Source: Candidatus Gastranaerophilales bacterium (GTDB lineage: Bacteria > Cyanobacteriota > Vampirovibrionia > Gastranaerophilales > Gastranaerophilaceae). From it: a stretch of DNA of 64,000 nt. The notes under the pieces were generated by a model that saw only the letters and a list, made by a program, of their open reading frames with translations, ran no database searches and had not been told where the DNA came from. Positions 28,022 to 36,499 of this stretch are shown here, one piece after another; positions within the stretch are counted from its first letter, which is position 1; every line of letters begins with the position of its first letter. Location: contig CAAFVD010000023.1 in the NCBI GenBank assembly GCA_900766355.1, positions 1-64,000 on the forward strand. The letters run 5' to 3'. Made by a program: the position numbers and the translations under genes.

Positions 28022-29137
28022 TTATAATGAGATTTTTCCAAGCACAACTGACTTGTCCGCACCAGTACAAGATGGAACATTATTAGGTATGTTGTAATAA
28101 TTGCAGTATCCCAAAAGTGCAAATGCCATAACCTCTTTATAGTTGTTTGAGATTCCGTAATCTTCATGTGTTTTCAGTTCAATATGTTTTGGCAAATAAC
28201 TTCTCAAAAGTTTCATCATGTATTTGTTATATGCACCACCACCACCAACAACAACTTCGTTGATATGTGCATTAGGGTATACAAATCTTTCGTATGCTTG
28301 AGCGATTGTTTTGGCTGTTAATGCAGTTAATGTTGCGATAATATCAGCTGGAGATTGTGGTGCAAATTTAAGAATATTCTCTATGTATTTAGGTGAAAAA
28401 TATTCTCTACCCGTAGTTTTCGGTGGTTGTATAAAATAGTATTCATCTTCTAATAAACAATTTAACCAACTCTCTACAATCGTTCCATTTTTTGCGATTT
28501 CTCCGTCTTTATCATAAGCTTGATTAAAGAATTTTTTGACACAATAATCAATCATAATATTTCCACAACCTGTATCAAATCCAAATGGTAGGCAATCATC
28601 AGAAACAACTGTAACATTTGATATTCCACCAATATTTTGAACGGCTGAATTTTTGAACCATTGTCTATCTGCGAAACATACTAAAGGCGCACCTTGTCCG
28701 CCATGTGCAATATCAGCCTCTCTAAAATTTGATATTGTCATACAACCAGTTTTGGCTGCTATTACAGAACTTTCACCTATTTGAAGTGTACTTTTTAGAT
28801 TTATGTTATCAAGTTTTTCATCATAAGGAAAATGATAAACAGTTTGTCCATGACTTGCTATCATATCAGGTTTGCCATATTCAGAAATGAGTACGTTTGC
28901 TGCCTGAGCGAAACATTCACCTACTGCAAAATTAAGTTGGCATAATTCTTTAAGCGAAATATCTTGAGAAAATGCTTGAAAAATTTTTGATTGAATATGT
29001 GGTGGGTATTTGTAGTTTATACCAGCAATAAGTTTGCAAGACAAATCAGGATAAACCTCACACAACCCAGCATCAATTGAATCACAAGAAGTTCCTGACA
29101 TTAACCCGATTATTTTTTTAGACTCTTTTTCTTCCAT
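28022..29137 (-). CDS. anmK: Anhydro-N-acetylmuramic acid kinase
   Basis: Phosphorylates and opens 1,6-anhydroMurNAc to MurNAc-6-phosphate during recycling of cell-wall fragments. The hallmark LMSGTSCDSIDAGL (about 12-25), ASHGQTVYHFP (about 93-103), HGGQGAPLV (about 135-143), the GGISNVT block and GGGGAYN near 310 are all visible, and the 371-residue length is normal. It lies 1 nt after the receiver-domain gene, so the two are co-transcribed. murQ, the next enzyme of the pathway, is not in the window. Confidence 0.95.
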   Translation of the reverse strand: MEEKESKKIIGLMSGTSCDSIDAGLCEVYPDLSCKLIAGINYKYPPHIQSKIFQAFSQDISLKELCQLNFAVGECFAQAANVLISEYGKPDMIASHGQTVYHFPYDEKLDNINLKSTLQIGESSVIAAKTGCMTISNFREADIAHGGQGAPLVCFADRQWFKNSAVQNIGGISNVTVVSDDCLPFGFDTGCGNIMIDYCVKKFFNQAYDKDGEIAKNGTIVESWLNCLLEDEYYFIQPPKTTGREYFSPKYIENILKFAPQSPADIIATLTALTAKTIAQAYERFVYPNAHINEVVVGGGGAYNKYMMKLLRSYLPKHIELKTHEDYGISNNYKEVMAFALLGYCNYYNIPNNVPSCTGADKSVVLGKISL

Positions 29138-29138
29138 T

Positions 29139-29534
29139 TTAAACCTGTTTATTTATAATAATGTTTTCGTAAGTTTCTCTATCGGTACACGCAACACGTT
29201 TTGGGATACACTCTACATTCAAAACCTCTGCAATATGATTGATATTGTATGCACCTGATGAGATTATTACTCTAGAATTTTTATACGATGGTAGAGTTTT
29301 TATTTGTTCAACTAACCATTCACCAGCATATTTAGGACAAAATTCATCTTCCATTTGTAAATCAGTAATAATTAAATTGTATGGACTTTGAGTGTTCTCA
29401 TATAGTTTCTCAAGTCCTTCTCGAGCAGAACAAGTCAAATCTATTTGATATTCTTGTTCTATAAATATTTCTTTAAGAATATTTTTGTGGAACTCTCTCC
29501 ATGCTGGCATGTCATCAACAATAAGTATTTTCAT
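29139..29534 (-). CDS. Stand-alone response-regulator receiver domain
   Basis: A single CheY-like domain without output module. Acidic residues Asp7 and Asp8 (LIVDDMP), phospho-acceptor Asp58 (IITDLQM), a Ser pair at 92-93 (ISSGA) and Lys112 (IPKR) form the conserved site. It may act by protein contact in a phosphorelay or chemotaxis. No histidine kinase is adjacent. It is first in a two-gene unit with anmK. The promoter on the minus strand is an extended -10 whose end lies 6 nt before the ATG. Confidence 0.85.
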   Translation of the reverse strand: MKILIVDDMPAWREFHKNILKEIFIEQEYQIDLTCSAREGLEKLYENTQSPYNLIITDLQMEDEFCPKYAGEWLVEQIKTLPSYKNSRVIISSGAYNINHIAEVLNVECIPKRVACTDRETYENIIINKQV

Positions 29535-29540
29535 AAAATT

Positions 29541-29549
29541 ATTATAACA
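29541..29549 (-). promoter_or_regulatory. Extended -10 promoter of the receiver gene
   Basis: On the minus strand TGTTATAAT ends 6 nt before the ATG at 29534. No Shine-Dalgarno lies between, so the transcript is probably leaderless. Confidence 0.65.
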
Positions 29550-29741
29550 AAAATGCTTTTTAATAACAGTAAAAACCTAATAATATCTATATTTTTAAAA
29601 TGAATTGTAAACGAATGTAACAAGAAAAACGAAAAGTGAAATTTGGATTTGTGTATATACTTTATATATAAGTAAGCATTAAATAACACGAGAGATATTA
29701 AAAGAGAGAGTACAACACAAAAAGAATCGCAGGTGAGAGTA

Positions 29742-29897
29742 ATGGCTGTATTAAACATCTATGACATCAATGCAAAAGCAAATGAAATTGCAGAAGAATT
29801 CAAAAAAATGGACGAAGAACCAAAAGACGAAAGTGCAATATTGTTTGAAGAGATGCGAATATTGGCATTAAATAACCGAACACGATTCAAGCTTTAA
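29742..29897 (+). CDS. Small hypothetical protein (51 aa)
   Basis: ATG at 29742 preceded by AGGTGAGAG at good spacing, and a 51-codon frame ending in TAA at 29897. The protein is hydrophilic and helix-prone, with an acidic middle (KKMDEEPKDES) and a basic C-terminus (NNRTRFKL). A plausible promoter (TTGGAT at 29643-29648, 16 nt, TATATA at 29665-29670) gives a leader of about 65 nt, and a terminator follows at 29983. Promoter, ribosome site and terminator together make it a good candidate for a real single-gene unit. Function unknown. Confidence 0.6.
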   Translation: MAVLNIYDINAKANEIAEEFKKMDEEPKDESAILFEEMRILALNNRTRFKL

Positions 29898-29982
29898 AAC
29901 CACATTGTAGAGGAGTGATGTTTGGTTATAGCAAAGACATAACTTAACTTAACTCAACTTAATTCCCACTAACTTAATTTTC

Positions 29983-30007
29983 AGACCCGATTAGGGTCTT
30001 TTTTTTG
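29983..30007 (+). terminator. Rho-independent terminator
   Basis: AGACCC (29983-29988), loop GATTA, GGGTCT (29994-29999), then eight T residues. It ends the 51-aa ORF transcript. The DNA between (29937-29966) is a degenerate AACTT-type simple repeat. Confidence 0.88.
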
Positions 30008-30032
30008 TTTATTATTAAAACATCAAACTGAC

Positions 30033-30262
30033 AGATTCCGTATCAAGTACGGAATGACGTGTGTTTATCGGTCATTACGAGCGATAGCGAAGTAATCCAG
30101 TTCCTTCAATAAACAAAAAGAAAATAAAAAACTATTCTTAACTCCTCTGGATTGCTTCAAAATCAAAGATTTTTCGCAATGACGGACTAAACTTACAAAC
30201 ATCACAATTAGGCTACGGAATGACGTGTAGATTGTGGATTGACACGTCACTTCGTGATTCAT
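30033..30262. repeat. Cluster of palindromic repeat fragments around copy B
   Basis: The 406-bp gap between the 51-aa ORF and the radical SAM gene holds no other gene. It contains the palindrome GATTCCGTATCAAGTACGGA near 30034, the full 113-bp element at 30071-30183, and fragments TACGGAATGACGTG (near 30213) and GACACGTCACTTCGTGA (about 30240-30256). The last matches part of the element at 55187. The layout suggests repeated insertion into the same spot. Confidence 0.7.
30071..30183 (-). repeat. Palindromic repeat element, copy B (113 bp)
   Basis: Inverted copy of the element at 16364-16476, same length, three mismatches by eye. It starts GTCATTACGAGCG and ends CGCAATGAC on the plus strand. 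Confidence 0.88.
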
Positions 30263-30303
30263 AAAGACAATAAAGATAAATATTTTAATAATTATTTCAA
30301 TTT

Positions 30304-31689
30304 TTAAACAACATACAAATCTTTTTCAGCGAATACTTCTCTATTTTCGAAAGATTCTCGAATATTTTTTGTATCGTTATAATAATCCTCAAAAATTTTT
30401 GGTTTAATATCTAGTCCAAATTCTTTAGGATTTAGTGTCCAAGGTGATGCTGGTTCATAAATAATAGGAATAATATAATATTTATTAATCATCTTATATG
30501 TATTTTGTAAGTGTTTTGCGTATTTTTCGGATTTATTATTTTCTTCTTGAGGTACGTTAGGTATTATTGCAAAATAAATCTCTGAATGAATTTTTAATTT
30601 CTCCATGTATTCAAGAACATTTTCAAATTCTTTGTTACTAAAATAAAAGGATTTATGTTTTTTACGCAAGTTTTCGTTATAAAATTCAGGACTTATTATT
30701 GCAACAGAATCATCTGAAAAAGCTTGTTTAAATAAGTCCAAAATCTTTTTATCAGGTAATCCAAAAAAGGAAAAAGTTGCTTTTAATTCGCCTTTAAACT
30801 CATCTATTATTTTTAGAAACAATTCGTACAAAAATTTTCTATCATTAGGGTTTGGGTCAAAAGAAAATAAAAATCGTTCGATATTATGTTCTTTTTGTAA
30901 TGATTTTATCTCTGCAACTATATTATTAGTGTTTCTGTATGATACAAAGTTTCTACCAGTCACAAGTTTAATAGCTTTGCACCCTCCACCACACCATGTA
31001 CAATTTCCAGTACAACCACGACCTAAGCATACACCCTGAGTTGTCATTGGATTGTTTAATTGATTAGGTTTTGAATATTCCATATAAAATGGGATTTTTG
31101 AATAGCTTTCAAAATTTTTCATATAATCAGTTTTAAAAAATTCATAACTATTAAGGTCATTATTTGATGCTACAAATGTATTTTTATTAACAACTATTTC
31201 ATCACAATTTCGCCATATTAAATTGGGAACTGTTCCTAAATGTTGGTTTGAAGAAATTGCCTTAACAAGTTCAACCGTAGGAAGTTCGCCCTCACCTTTG
31301 ATTATAGCATCTATAAAAGGAAATTTTTTCATAATTTCTTCTGCAAAATATGATGCAGTAAATCCACCAAGAGATAAGAAAACGTCAGGATTTTCTGACT
31401 TGATATATTTTGCTGTTTCTATTACGTCAAAAGATTGTGGGTGCCAATGTAGAGAAAATGCAACGAACTTGATATTATTTTGTCTGATATAATCACTCAA
31501 TAAAAAATTTTTATCTAAGTATTTTTCTATTCCTAAATGAATAATTTTAGTAGGAAATCCAGTTTTATTAAGTTCATTTACTATAGAATACAAACCCATT
31601 GCAGAGAAATTAATACTGGAACAAACACTACCCTCTGAATTCAAGGTTAATTGCGGTGTGTGTACAAAAATACTTTTAAATTTTTTCAT
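30304..31689 (-). CDS. B12-binding-domain radical SAM protein
   Basis: The N-terminal part (about 1-150) is a cobalamin-binding Rossmann-like domain (SLGGFTASYFAEEIM near 107-121). The radical SAM domain follows, with the iron-sulfur cluster cysteines at 226, 230 and 233 (CTGNCTWC). Such enzymes use a 5'-deoxyadenosyl radical, often with methylcobalamin, for methylations or ring rearrangements. The substrate is unknown. The ATG at 31689 has AAGGAG upstream and is preferred to a TTG at 31692. A cobalamin riboswitch precedes it, which supports true B12 dependence. It is a single-gene unit; downstream lies the repeat cluster. Confidence 0.88.
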   Translation of the reverse strand: MKKFKSIFVHTPQLTLNSEGSVCSSINFSAMGLYSIVNELNKTGFPTKIIHLGIEKYLDKNFLLSDYIRQNNIKFVAFSLHWHPQSFDVIETAKYIKSENPDVFLSLGGFTASYFAEEIMKKFPFIDAIIKGEGELPTVELVKAISSNQHLGTVPNLIWRNCDEIVVNKNTFVASNNDLNSYEFFKTDYMKNFESYSKIPFYMEYSKPNQLNNPMTTQGVCLGRGCTGNCTWCGGGCKAIKLVTGRNFVSYRNTNNIVAEIKSLQKEHNIERFLFSFDPNPNDRKFLYELFLKIIDEFKGELKATFSFFGLPDKKILDLFKQAFSDDSVAIISPEFYNENLRKKHKSFYFSNKEFENVLEYMEKLKIHSEIYFAIIPNVPQEENNKSEKYAKHLQNTYKMINKYYIIPIIYEPASPWTLNPKEFGLDIKPKIFEDYYNDTKNIRESFENREVFAEKDLYVV

Positions 31690-31714
31690 CAATACTCCTT
31701 AGTCACGTAAGTTT

Positions 31715-31749
31715 AAAAAAAAATCTCCTTTTTATAATAATAGATTTTT
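31715..31749 (-). terminator. Candidate riboswitch expression-platform hairpin
   Basis: On the minus strand AAAAATCT (31749-31742) can pair with AGATTTTT (31726-31719), followed by more T residues. The stem is AT-rich and weak. It lies between the cobalamin aptamer and the ribosome site at 31700-31695, where a regulatory terminator would be expected. Confidence 0.45.
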
Positions 31750-31759
31750 CTGCGTTAAT

Positions 31760-31826
31760 TTGTTAAGCATTCCGACTGTTACGGTTGCGGACCAGCGAAG
31801 GATTTGCACCTATCTTTCCTTAACAA
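31760..31826 (-). ncRNA. Cobalamin riboswitch aptamer
   Basis: Reading the minus strand, an 8-bp closing stem TTGTTAAG (31826-31819) / CTTAACAA (31767-31760) encloses conserved cobalamin-aptamer elements in order. These are GGAAAG, GGTGCAAATCC (31810-31800), GCTGGT, CCGCAAC (31790-31784) and GTCGGAATGC. This matches the core of the B12 riboswitch family, in a compact form of 67 nt. It sits in the leader of the B12-binding radical SAM gene, so high cobalamin would reduce, or otherwise control, that gene. Confidence 0.8.
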
Positions 31827-31935
31827 AAAAATTGTATCATAAAAGCTTAAAGAAGTTCGTCTAATAATTATTATTGAATTTCGTACAGGAAACTTTTTTC
31901 ATGTATAATAGATTTATAATAATGAGGTTTTAAGA

Positions 31936-33933
31936 ATGAGTAAATATTTATTAGAAATCGGAGTAGAAGAACTACCATACAAGTTTATACCATCTGCTAT
32001 TAAACAATTAAAAGATAGCTTTGGTAAATTTTTAAACGAAAATAATATCGGATTTGAAAACATAAATGTTATGGCAACACCTAGAAGGCTTGCTATAATA
32101 CTTGATGGACTTGCTGATGCACAACCTGATTCAGAAAAAGTTTTTAAAGGTCCTATCAAAAAAATTGCTTATGATGAAAATGGCAACCTTTCAAGAGCAG
32201 GTGAAGGTTTTGCTAAGAAAAACAACATAAATCCGAAAGACCTTTATGTCGAAGGTGATTATGTTTACGCAAAAGTTTTTAATAAAGGTAAATCTACAAA
32301 AGAACTTTTACCTGAAAAAATACCTAATCTTATTCTAAAACTTCAAGGTTCTCATTTTATGAGATGGAGTACGCACGATGAAAAATTCTCACGTCCTATA
32401 AGATGGATTGTATCAATATACAATAATGAAGAACTTCCAGTACAAATTCTAGATATTAAATCTTCAAGATTTTCTCGTGGACATCGTTCATATACAGAAC
32501 CTGTAGAAATTAAAAACATAGATGATTACAAAGACGAATTGAGAAAAGCATACGTTATTGTTGATCAAAAAGAACGTCAAGAAAAAATTGTCGAACTTGC
32601 AAAACAAGAATCTGAAAAAATCAGTGCAACAACAAGAATATCTGCTGATTTGTTAGAAGAAGTAACATATATTTGTGAATGGCCAGTAGCTGTTGTTTGC
32701 AATTTCGATGAAGAATTTCTTACAATTCCTGATGAAGTTACGATTACAGTTATGGAATCTCATCAAAGATATTTTGCACTTTTCAAAGATGGAAAACTAA
32801 CAAATAAATTTATTACTATTGCAAACTATATCGGTGATGATTTCTCAAATATTAGAGCTGGTAATTTAAGAGTTATCAAAGCAAGACTTGATGATGCTGT
32901 ATTCTTTGTTAAAAATGATACAAAAAAACCACTTGAAGATTATGTAGAAAACTTAAAGGGTATGACATTCCAAAAAGGTATGGGTTCGGTTTACGATAAA
33001 ACTCAAAGAATTATCAAGCTTTCAAAACAAATTGCTGAAAGTTTAAATATTGAAAACCTTGAAACAATTATTAGAACAGCATACCTTTGCAAAGCTGATT
33101 TAGCAACAAATTTGGTATTTGAGTTTACTGAATTGCAAGGTTATATCGGTTCGGACTATGCTAAGCTTAATGGCGAAGCAGAAGGCGTTGTAGAAGGTAT
33201 AAAAGAACATTATTTCCCTCTAAATGCTGATAGTGAGCTTGCTAAATCTAAAGAAGGTCAAATTGTTGGTATTGCTGATAAGCTAGATACAATTTGTGCA
33301 GTATTTGCATCAGGTAAAAAGCCAACTGGTTCTTCTGACCCGCTTGGTGTTAGACGTGCAGCTCTTGGTATTATCAAAACGATTATAGAGAACAACTTAA
33401 ATATAAATATTTCTGAGCTTATTAATTCAACAATCGAACTTTTACCAGTTCAAGCTGATTGTCAAAAAGATGTCGAAGAATTCTTTATTCAAAGACTTGT
33501 AATATTCTTAGGCGAAACTTATAAAAAAGAAGTTCTTGAAAGTGGTTTGGTGAAAAATCCACTTGAAGATTTGTCAGATTATATTGCAAGAATTAATGTT
33601 ATTGCAAACTTAGATAGTCCAATGACAATAGAAAACGCAAATAGAATTATTAGAATTTTAAAAGATTCATCTTTTGACAAAGTAAATGAAGATTTATTTG
33701 TTGATGATGCTGAAAAGAAACTCTATGAATGTGTAAAAGAAATTACTTTCACAACGGATTATGATAACTATATCAAGCAATTAATCGGATTGAATGCACA
33801 AATAGATAATTTCTTTGATAAAGTGCTTGTTATGGACAAAGATGAAAATATTAAAAATAACAGAATTGCACTTCTTACAATCTTGAAGAAGAATTATGAA
33901 AAACTTGCAGATTTTTCTGCTTTGAGAGTGTAA
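31936..33933 (+). CDS. glyS: Glycine--tRNA ligase beta subunit
   Basis: Beta subunit of the bacterial alpha2beta2 glycyl-tRNA synthetase; it recognises and helps charge tRNA-Gly. The start MSKYLLEIGVEELPYKFIP and the blocks MATPRRLAI, MRWSTHDEKFSRPIRWIV and SSDPLGVRRAALGI are characteristic. The length is 665 residues, slightly under the usual about 690. GAGG precedes the ATG, and a TATAAT is at 31904-31909. glyQ, which encodes the alpha subunit and normally lies directly upstream, is absent; divergent upstream is the riboswitch-controlled radical SAM gene. Confidence 0.95.
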   Translation: MSKYLLEIGVEELPYKFIPSAIKQLKDSFGKFLNENNIGFENINVMATPRRLAIILDGLADAQPDSEKVFKGPIKKIAYDENGNLSRAGEGFAKKNNINPKDLYVEGDYVYAKVFNKGKSTKELLPEKIPNLILKLQGSHFMRWSTHDEKFSRPIRWIVSIYNNEELPVQILDIKSSRFSRGHRSYTEPVEIKNIDDYKDELRKAYVIVDQKERQEKIVELAKQESEKISATTRISADLLEEVTYICEWPVAVVCNFDEEFLTIPDEVTITVMESHQRYFALFKDGKLTNKFITIANYIGDDFSNIRAGNLRVIKARLDDAVFFVKNDTKKPLEDYVENLKGMTFQKGMGSVYDKTQRIIKLSKQIAESLNIENLETIIRTAYLCKADLATNLVFEFTELQGYIGSDYAKLNGEAEGVVEGIKEHYFPLNADSELAKSKEGQIVGIADKLDTICAVFASGKKPTGSSDPLGVRRAALGIIKTIIENNLNINISELINSTIELLPVQADCQKDVEEFFIQRLVIFLGETYKKEVLESGLVKNPLEDLSDYIARINVIANLDSPMTIENANRIIRILKDSSFDKVNEDLFVDDAEKKLYECVKEITFTTDYDNYIKQLIGLNAQIDNFFDKVLVMDKDENIKNNRIALLTILKKNYEKLADFSALRV

Positions 33934-33959
33934 ATTAAATTTTGATTTTATTATAAATG

Positions 33960-34009
33960 AAACGAGGTATGACAAATAACTAACGAGTTTTTGTTAAACC
34001 TCGTTTTTT
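33960..34009 (+). terminator. Rho-independent terminator after glyS
   Basis: AAACGAGGT (33960-33968) pairs with ACCTCGTTT (33998-34006), followed by a T run. The 29-nt loop is long but the 9-bp stem is perfect. Confidence 0.75.
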
Positions 34010-34054
34010 ATTAACTATTTTGCACACAAAACCTAAATCTAAATAATACAAAAT

Positions 34055-34219
34055 CTATTCCATAATTTTGTCATTAGAAATATTTAGCACCATTGAATTT
34101 GTCAACATAGTTGTATAACTTTTTAGGGTTTTACGTATTATAGGCATATCATACATATAACCAGCGTGCATAGATGTTTTTATATCAAATACTCTGCTTT
34201 TTCCTGTTTCGTTTTTCAT
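34055..34219 (-). CDS. Small hypothetical protein (54 aa)
   Basis: A frame of 54 codons on the minus strand, starting 15 nt after the ubiA-like stop codon with AAGGGA about 11 nt before the ATG, and ending TAG at 34055. The protein begins MKNETGKSRVFDIKTS, is Met-rich and basic, and has no recognised motif. Position at the end of a long operon and the ribosome site make it plausible; it may still be a chance ORF. Confidence 0.45.
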   Translation of the reverse strand: MKNETGKSRVFDIKTSMHAGYMYDMPIIRKTLKSYTTMLTNSMVLNISNDKIME

Positions 34220-34234
34220 TGTTATGTATATCCC

Positions 34235-35197
34235 TTAATATCCTAAAATTAATGTTGCCGAATATATTATTGAGAAAAATATCATCAAATTTCTTGCCTG
34301 ATACATTCTAATCATAAAACTCGCTGAGCCTTCGTTTAAAATAATATCCCAATTTTCCATTGGACCTTCATAAAATTTTCTCTTTGGCAATTTTGTTTTG
34401 TCATCAATATACAACTTCATCGATGAAATTAAATTGATTGCCATTGGAATTGTTATTAATGTTATAAAGATTCCGATAGTATTTATACTTAAATATACCA
34501 AAAACAATGATAAATAAACAAGTATAAGTAATAATTTGTGACAATTTAAACTGTTTTTGCGAGAAAACATATTGGCTATAGTTTTTTTGTTCTCTGATTT
34601 GTCTAAGTCATAATCTAGCATTGTGTCAGTATATAAAAGATTTACTGTTAATAACATTGTAGGTAAACAAACGATTAATGTTTTCCAGTCATATACTCCA
34701 TTCATAACACAACTAACTCCACCAAAAAGAAGTGGGCCATATATTAGAGCAATTAATATTTCACAAAGTCTAAATTTCCCAGTTATTGGATACAAAATTC
34801 CTGCTAAACCACTCAATAACATAATGATAAATATAGAAATCCCTATTTTTGATATAAAGAATATCCCTACACAAACTGCTAATCCAAAACATAAAAGAGA
34901 GAATAACAACAATTGGTTTGGTGTAATAGTTTTGTTTAAAAGGTATTCACATTTTCCTTGTTGAGCGTTTACCAAAAAAACATTATCGTTTTCATCAACA
35001 CGTTTAAGAGTGTTGTAATCAATATAATCATCAAACATATTTGCACCTAAATGAGCAAAACAAATACCAAAAAGTGCAATAATGCCGTATATTATGTTGC
35101 CTGATTGTGATAGCCCATAAGCAAATGCAACTAACCACGAAAAAATCGACATTGGCAGAGCATAAGCCCTAGTAATCATTATTAAGGGTTTTATCAC
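34235..35197 (-). CDS. UbiA-family prenyltransferase
   Basis: An integral membrane enzyme with eight to nine helices that moves a prenyl chain from an isoprenyl diphosphate to an acceptor. The two Asp-rich metal sites are NMFDDYIDY (about 53-61) and TDTMLDYDLD (about 190-199). The acceptor could be a quinone precursor (MenA-like), a chlorin/heme or another lipid; sequence alone does not decide. It overlaps the 71-aa ORF by 4 nt at its start. A farnesyl-type synthase gene lies in the same strand block, so donor synthesis and use are linked. Confidence 0.85.
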   Translation of the reverse strand: MIKPLIMITRAYALPMSIFSWLVAFAYGLSQSGNIIYGIIALFGICFAHLGANMFDDYIDYNTLKRVDENDNVFLVNAQQGKCEYLLNKTITPNQLLLFSLLCFGLAVCVGIFFISKIGISIFIIMLLSGLAGILYPITGKFRLCEILIALIYGPLLFGGVSCVMNGVYDWKTLIVCLPTMLLTVNLLYTDTMLDYDLDKSENKKTIANMFSRKNSLNCHKLLLILVYLSLFLVYLSINTIGIFITLITIPMAINLISSMKLYIDDKTKLPKRKFYEGPMENWDIILNEGSASFMIRMYQARNLMIFFSIIYSATLILGY

Positions 35198-35409
35198 TTA
35201 ATTATTCCCCCGAATGAAACAACATCTTCATAAGATGCACCTGCCTCAAGAAGTTCCTCAGCCGTTATTCCAAAAAGGGTTATTAATTCAATTGCCTCTT
35301 GTTTTGCATTAATATTTTTGACGATTTGATTGACGGCTTCTTCACGTGTGATGTTAGAAAGTTTATTATAAATTCCTAAAGCAAGACTACGTTTTTTGGC
35401 TTTGCCCAT
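35194..35409 (-). CDS. Small hypothetical protein (71 aa)
   Basis: A small helical protein starting MGKAKKRSLALGIYNKLSN, with two probable helical hairpins and no membrane segment. It is separated by 2 nt from the ROK kinase stop codon and overlaps the ubiA-like gene by 4 nt, so it is clearly translated within the operon. No family recognised; the basic N-terminus could bind nucleic acid or membrane. Confidence 0.7.
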   Translation of the reverse strand: MGKAKKRSLALGIYNKLSNITREEAVNQIVKNINAKQEAIELITLFGITAEELLEAGASYEDVVSFGGIIK

Positions 35410-35411
35410 AA

Positions 35412-36290
35412 TTAATACCCTAGAGCTCTTATCGCTAAAAGTCCTGCACCAATCATGCCAGAATAATTGCCAGCAGTTGCAAGTCTAACTGATGTAGGTG
35501 TTGTAACAATTTCATTATTAACTTCGTCTTCTATAGCTTTTGTATCAACAAACTGTGCCATAGAACCTGACAATACCACACAATCAGGGTCAAATAAATT
35601 AGCCAACCCGATAATACCTGCAGTAATATGTCCTTGCCATACAGATAAAATATCTTTCATAAGAGGGTCGCCTTTTTCAACACCTTCAATAACATCATAA
35701 GTTGTAACATTTGGATTTCCTGTCATTTCTTCAGCAGTTTTTTTCAAACCTGTACCTGATGCATAGGCCTCAAAACAATCATAAGCACCACAAGTACATT
35801 TTCTGCGTTTATCAGGATACATTTTAAAATGCATTTCGCCTGCTGCCCCAGATTTGCCTTTGAATAATTTGCTGTCAATGATTATTCCACCACCAACACC
35901 TGTTCCGAGAGTAAGCATAACAGAGGTTCTGCAACCTTTTGATGCACCGATTTCATGCTCTGCCCAAGCGGCAGAATTTGCATCGTTTTCTACAAAAACA
36001 GGCAAACGACTAATTTTTTGGAAATTCAAACTAGGATAATCTTTAACTAAGTTTCCTGTAGAACCAAGAACTCCAGTATTTTCATTATTAACAGCACCAG
36101 CAGTTGAAATACCGATTGTGTGAACTGAATTTTCGTATTTTTTTACTGCACCTTGAATAATTTCTTTAATTCCATCTAAATCTTTTGGAGTTTGAAATTT
36201 ATCAACTTCTGCTATAATTTTTCCTTTTTCATCAACTACAGTATAATAAATTTTTGTTCCGCCGATATCAATAGTTAGTGCCTTTTTCAT
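35412..36290 (-). CDS. ROK-family sugar kinase, probably N-acetylmannosamine kinase
   Basis: ASKHA-fold kinase with phosphate-1 motif DIGGTKIYYTVVD (8-20), ENDANSAAWAEHEIG near 120 and LGTGVGGGI near 145. The zinc-binding CTCGAYDCFEAY pattern near 180 is characteristic of ROK kinases. The catalytic Asp lies in ENDAN. Because nanE is two genes upstream in the same operon, ManNAc (NanK activity) is a likely substrate, although glucose is a common alternative for this family. Length 292 is normal. Confidence 0.85.
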   Translation of the reverse strand: MKKALTIDIGGTKIYYTVVDEKGKIIAEVDKFQTPKDLDGIKEIIQGAVKKYENSVHTIGISTAGAVNNENTGVLGSTGNLVKDYPSLNFQKISRLPVFVENDANSAAWAEHEIGASKGCRTSVMLTLGTGVGGGIIIDSKLFKGKSGAAGEMHFKMYPDKRRKCTCGAYDCFEAYASGTGLKKTAEEMTGNPNVTTYDVIEGVEKGDPLMKDILSVWQGHITAGIIGLANLFDPDCVVLSGSMAQFVDTKAIEDEVNNEIVTTPTSVRLATAGNYSGMIGAGLLAIRALGY

Positions 36291-36302
36291 TCTATCCCGT
36301 CC

Positions 36303-36497
36303 TTATTCAAAATGCTGATATTTATAATCTGATGCAATAGTTTTATTCGCAGAAGAAATAACACGGCTAACAAACGGATAAAAACGAGCATCTCTAATTG
36401 GATTCCCTTCTGAATCCAATTCAAACTTAGGATAAATTTGTTCGTCCTCTTGTTCCTCGTATTCGTGTTCTTCTGTTTCTATTAAATCTTCACTCAT
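36303..36497 (-). CDS. Small acidic hypothetical protein (64 aa)
   Basis: Very acidic N-terminal half (EETEEHEYEEQEDEQ-like composition), then a more hydrophobic C-terminal half ending YKYQHFE. It is tucked between nanE (2-nt gap) and the ROK kinase (12-nt gap), so it is surely co-expressed. No motif recognised. Function unknown. Confidence 0.65.
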   Translation of the reverse strand: MSEDLIETEEHEYEEQEDEQIYPKFELDSEGNPIRDARFYPFVSRVISSANKTIASDYKYQHFE

Positions 36498-36499
36498 TT

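Noticed and set aside
29742..31689. 51-aa ORF plus B12 radical SAM as a peptide natural-product locus
   Set aside because: The genes converge, are separated by a terminator and repeats, and the small protein has no leader/core layout; nothing links them.
31690..31830. tRNA-like sequence before glyS
   Set aside because: No acceptor stem, anticodon arm or TTCGAATC-type loop could be drawn; the conserved bases fit a cobalamin aptamer instead. No tRNA or rRNA gene was recognised anywhere in the window.
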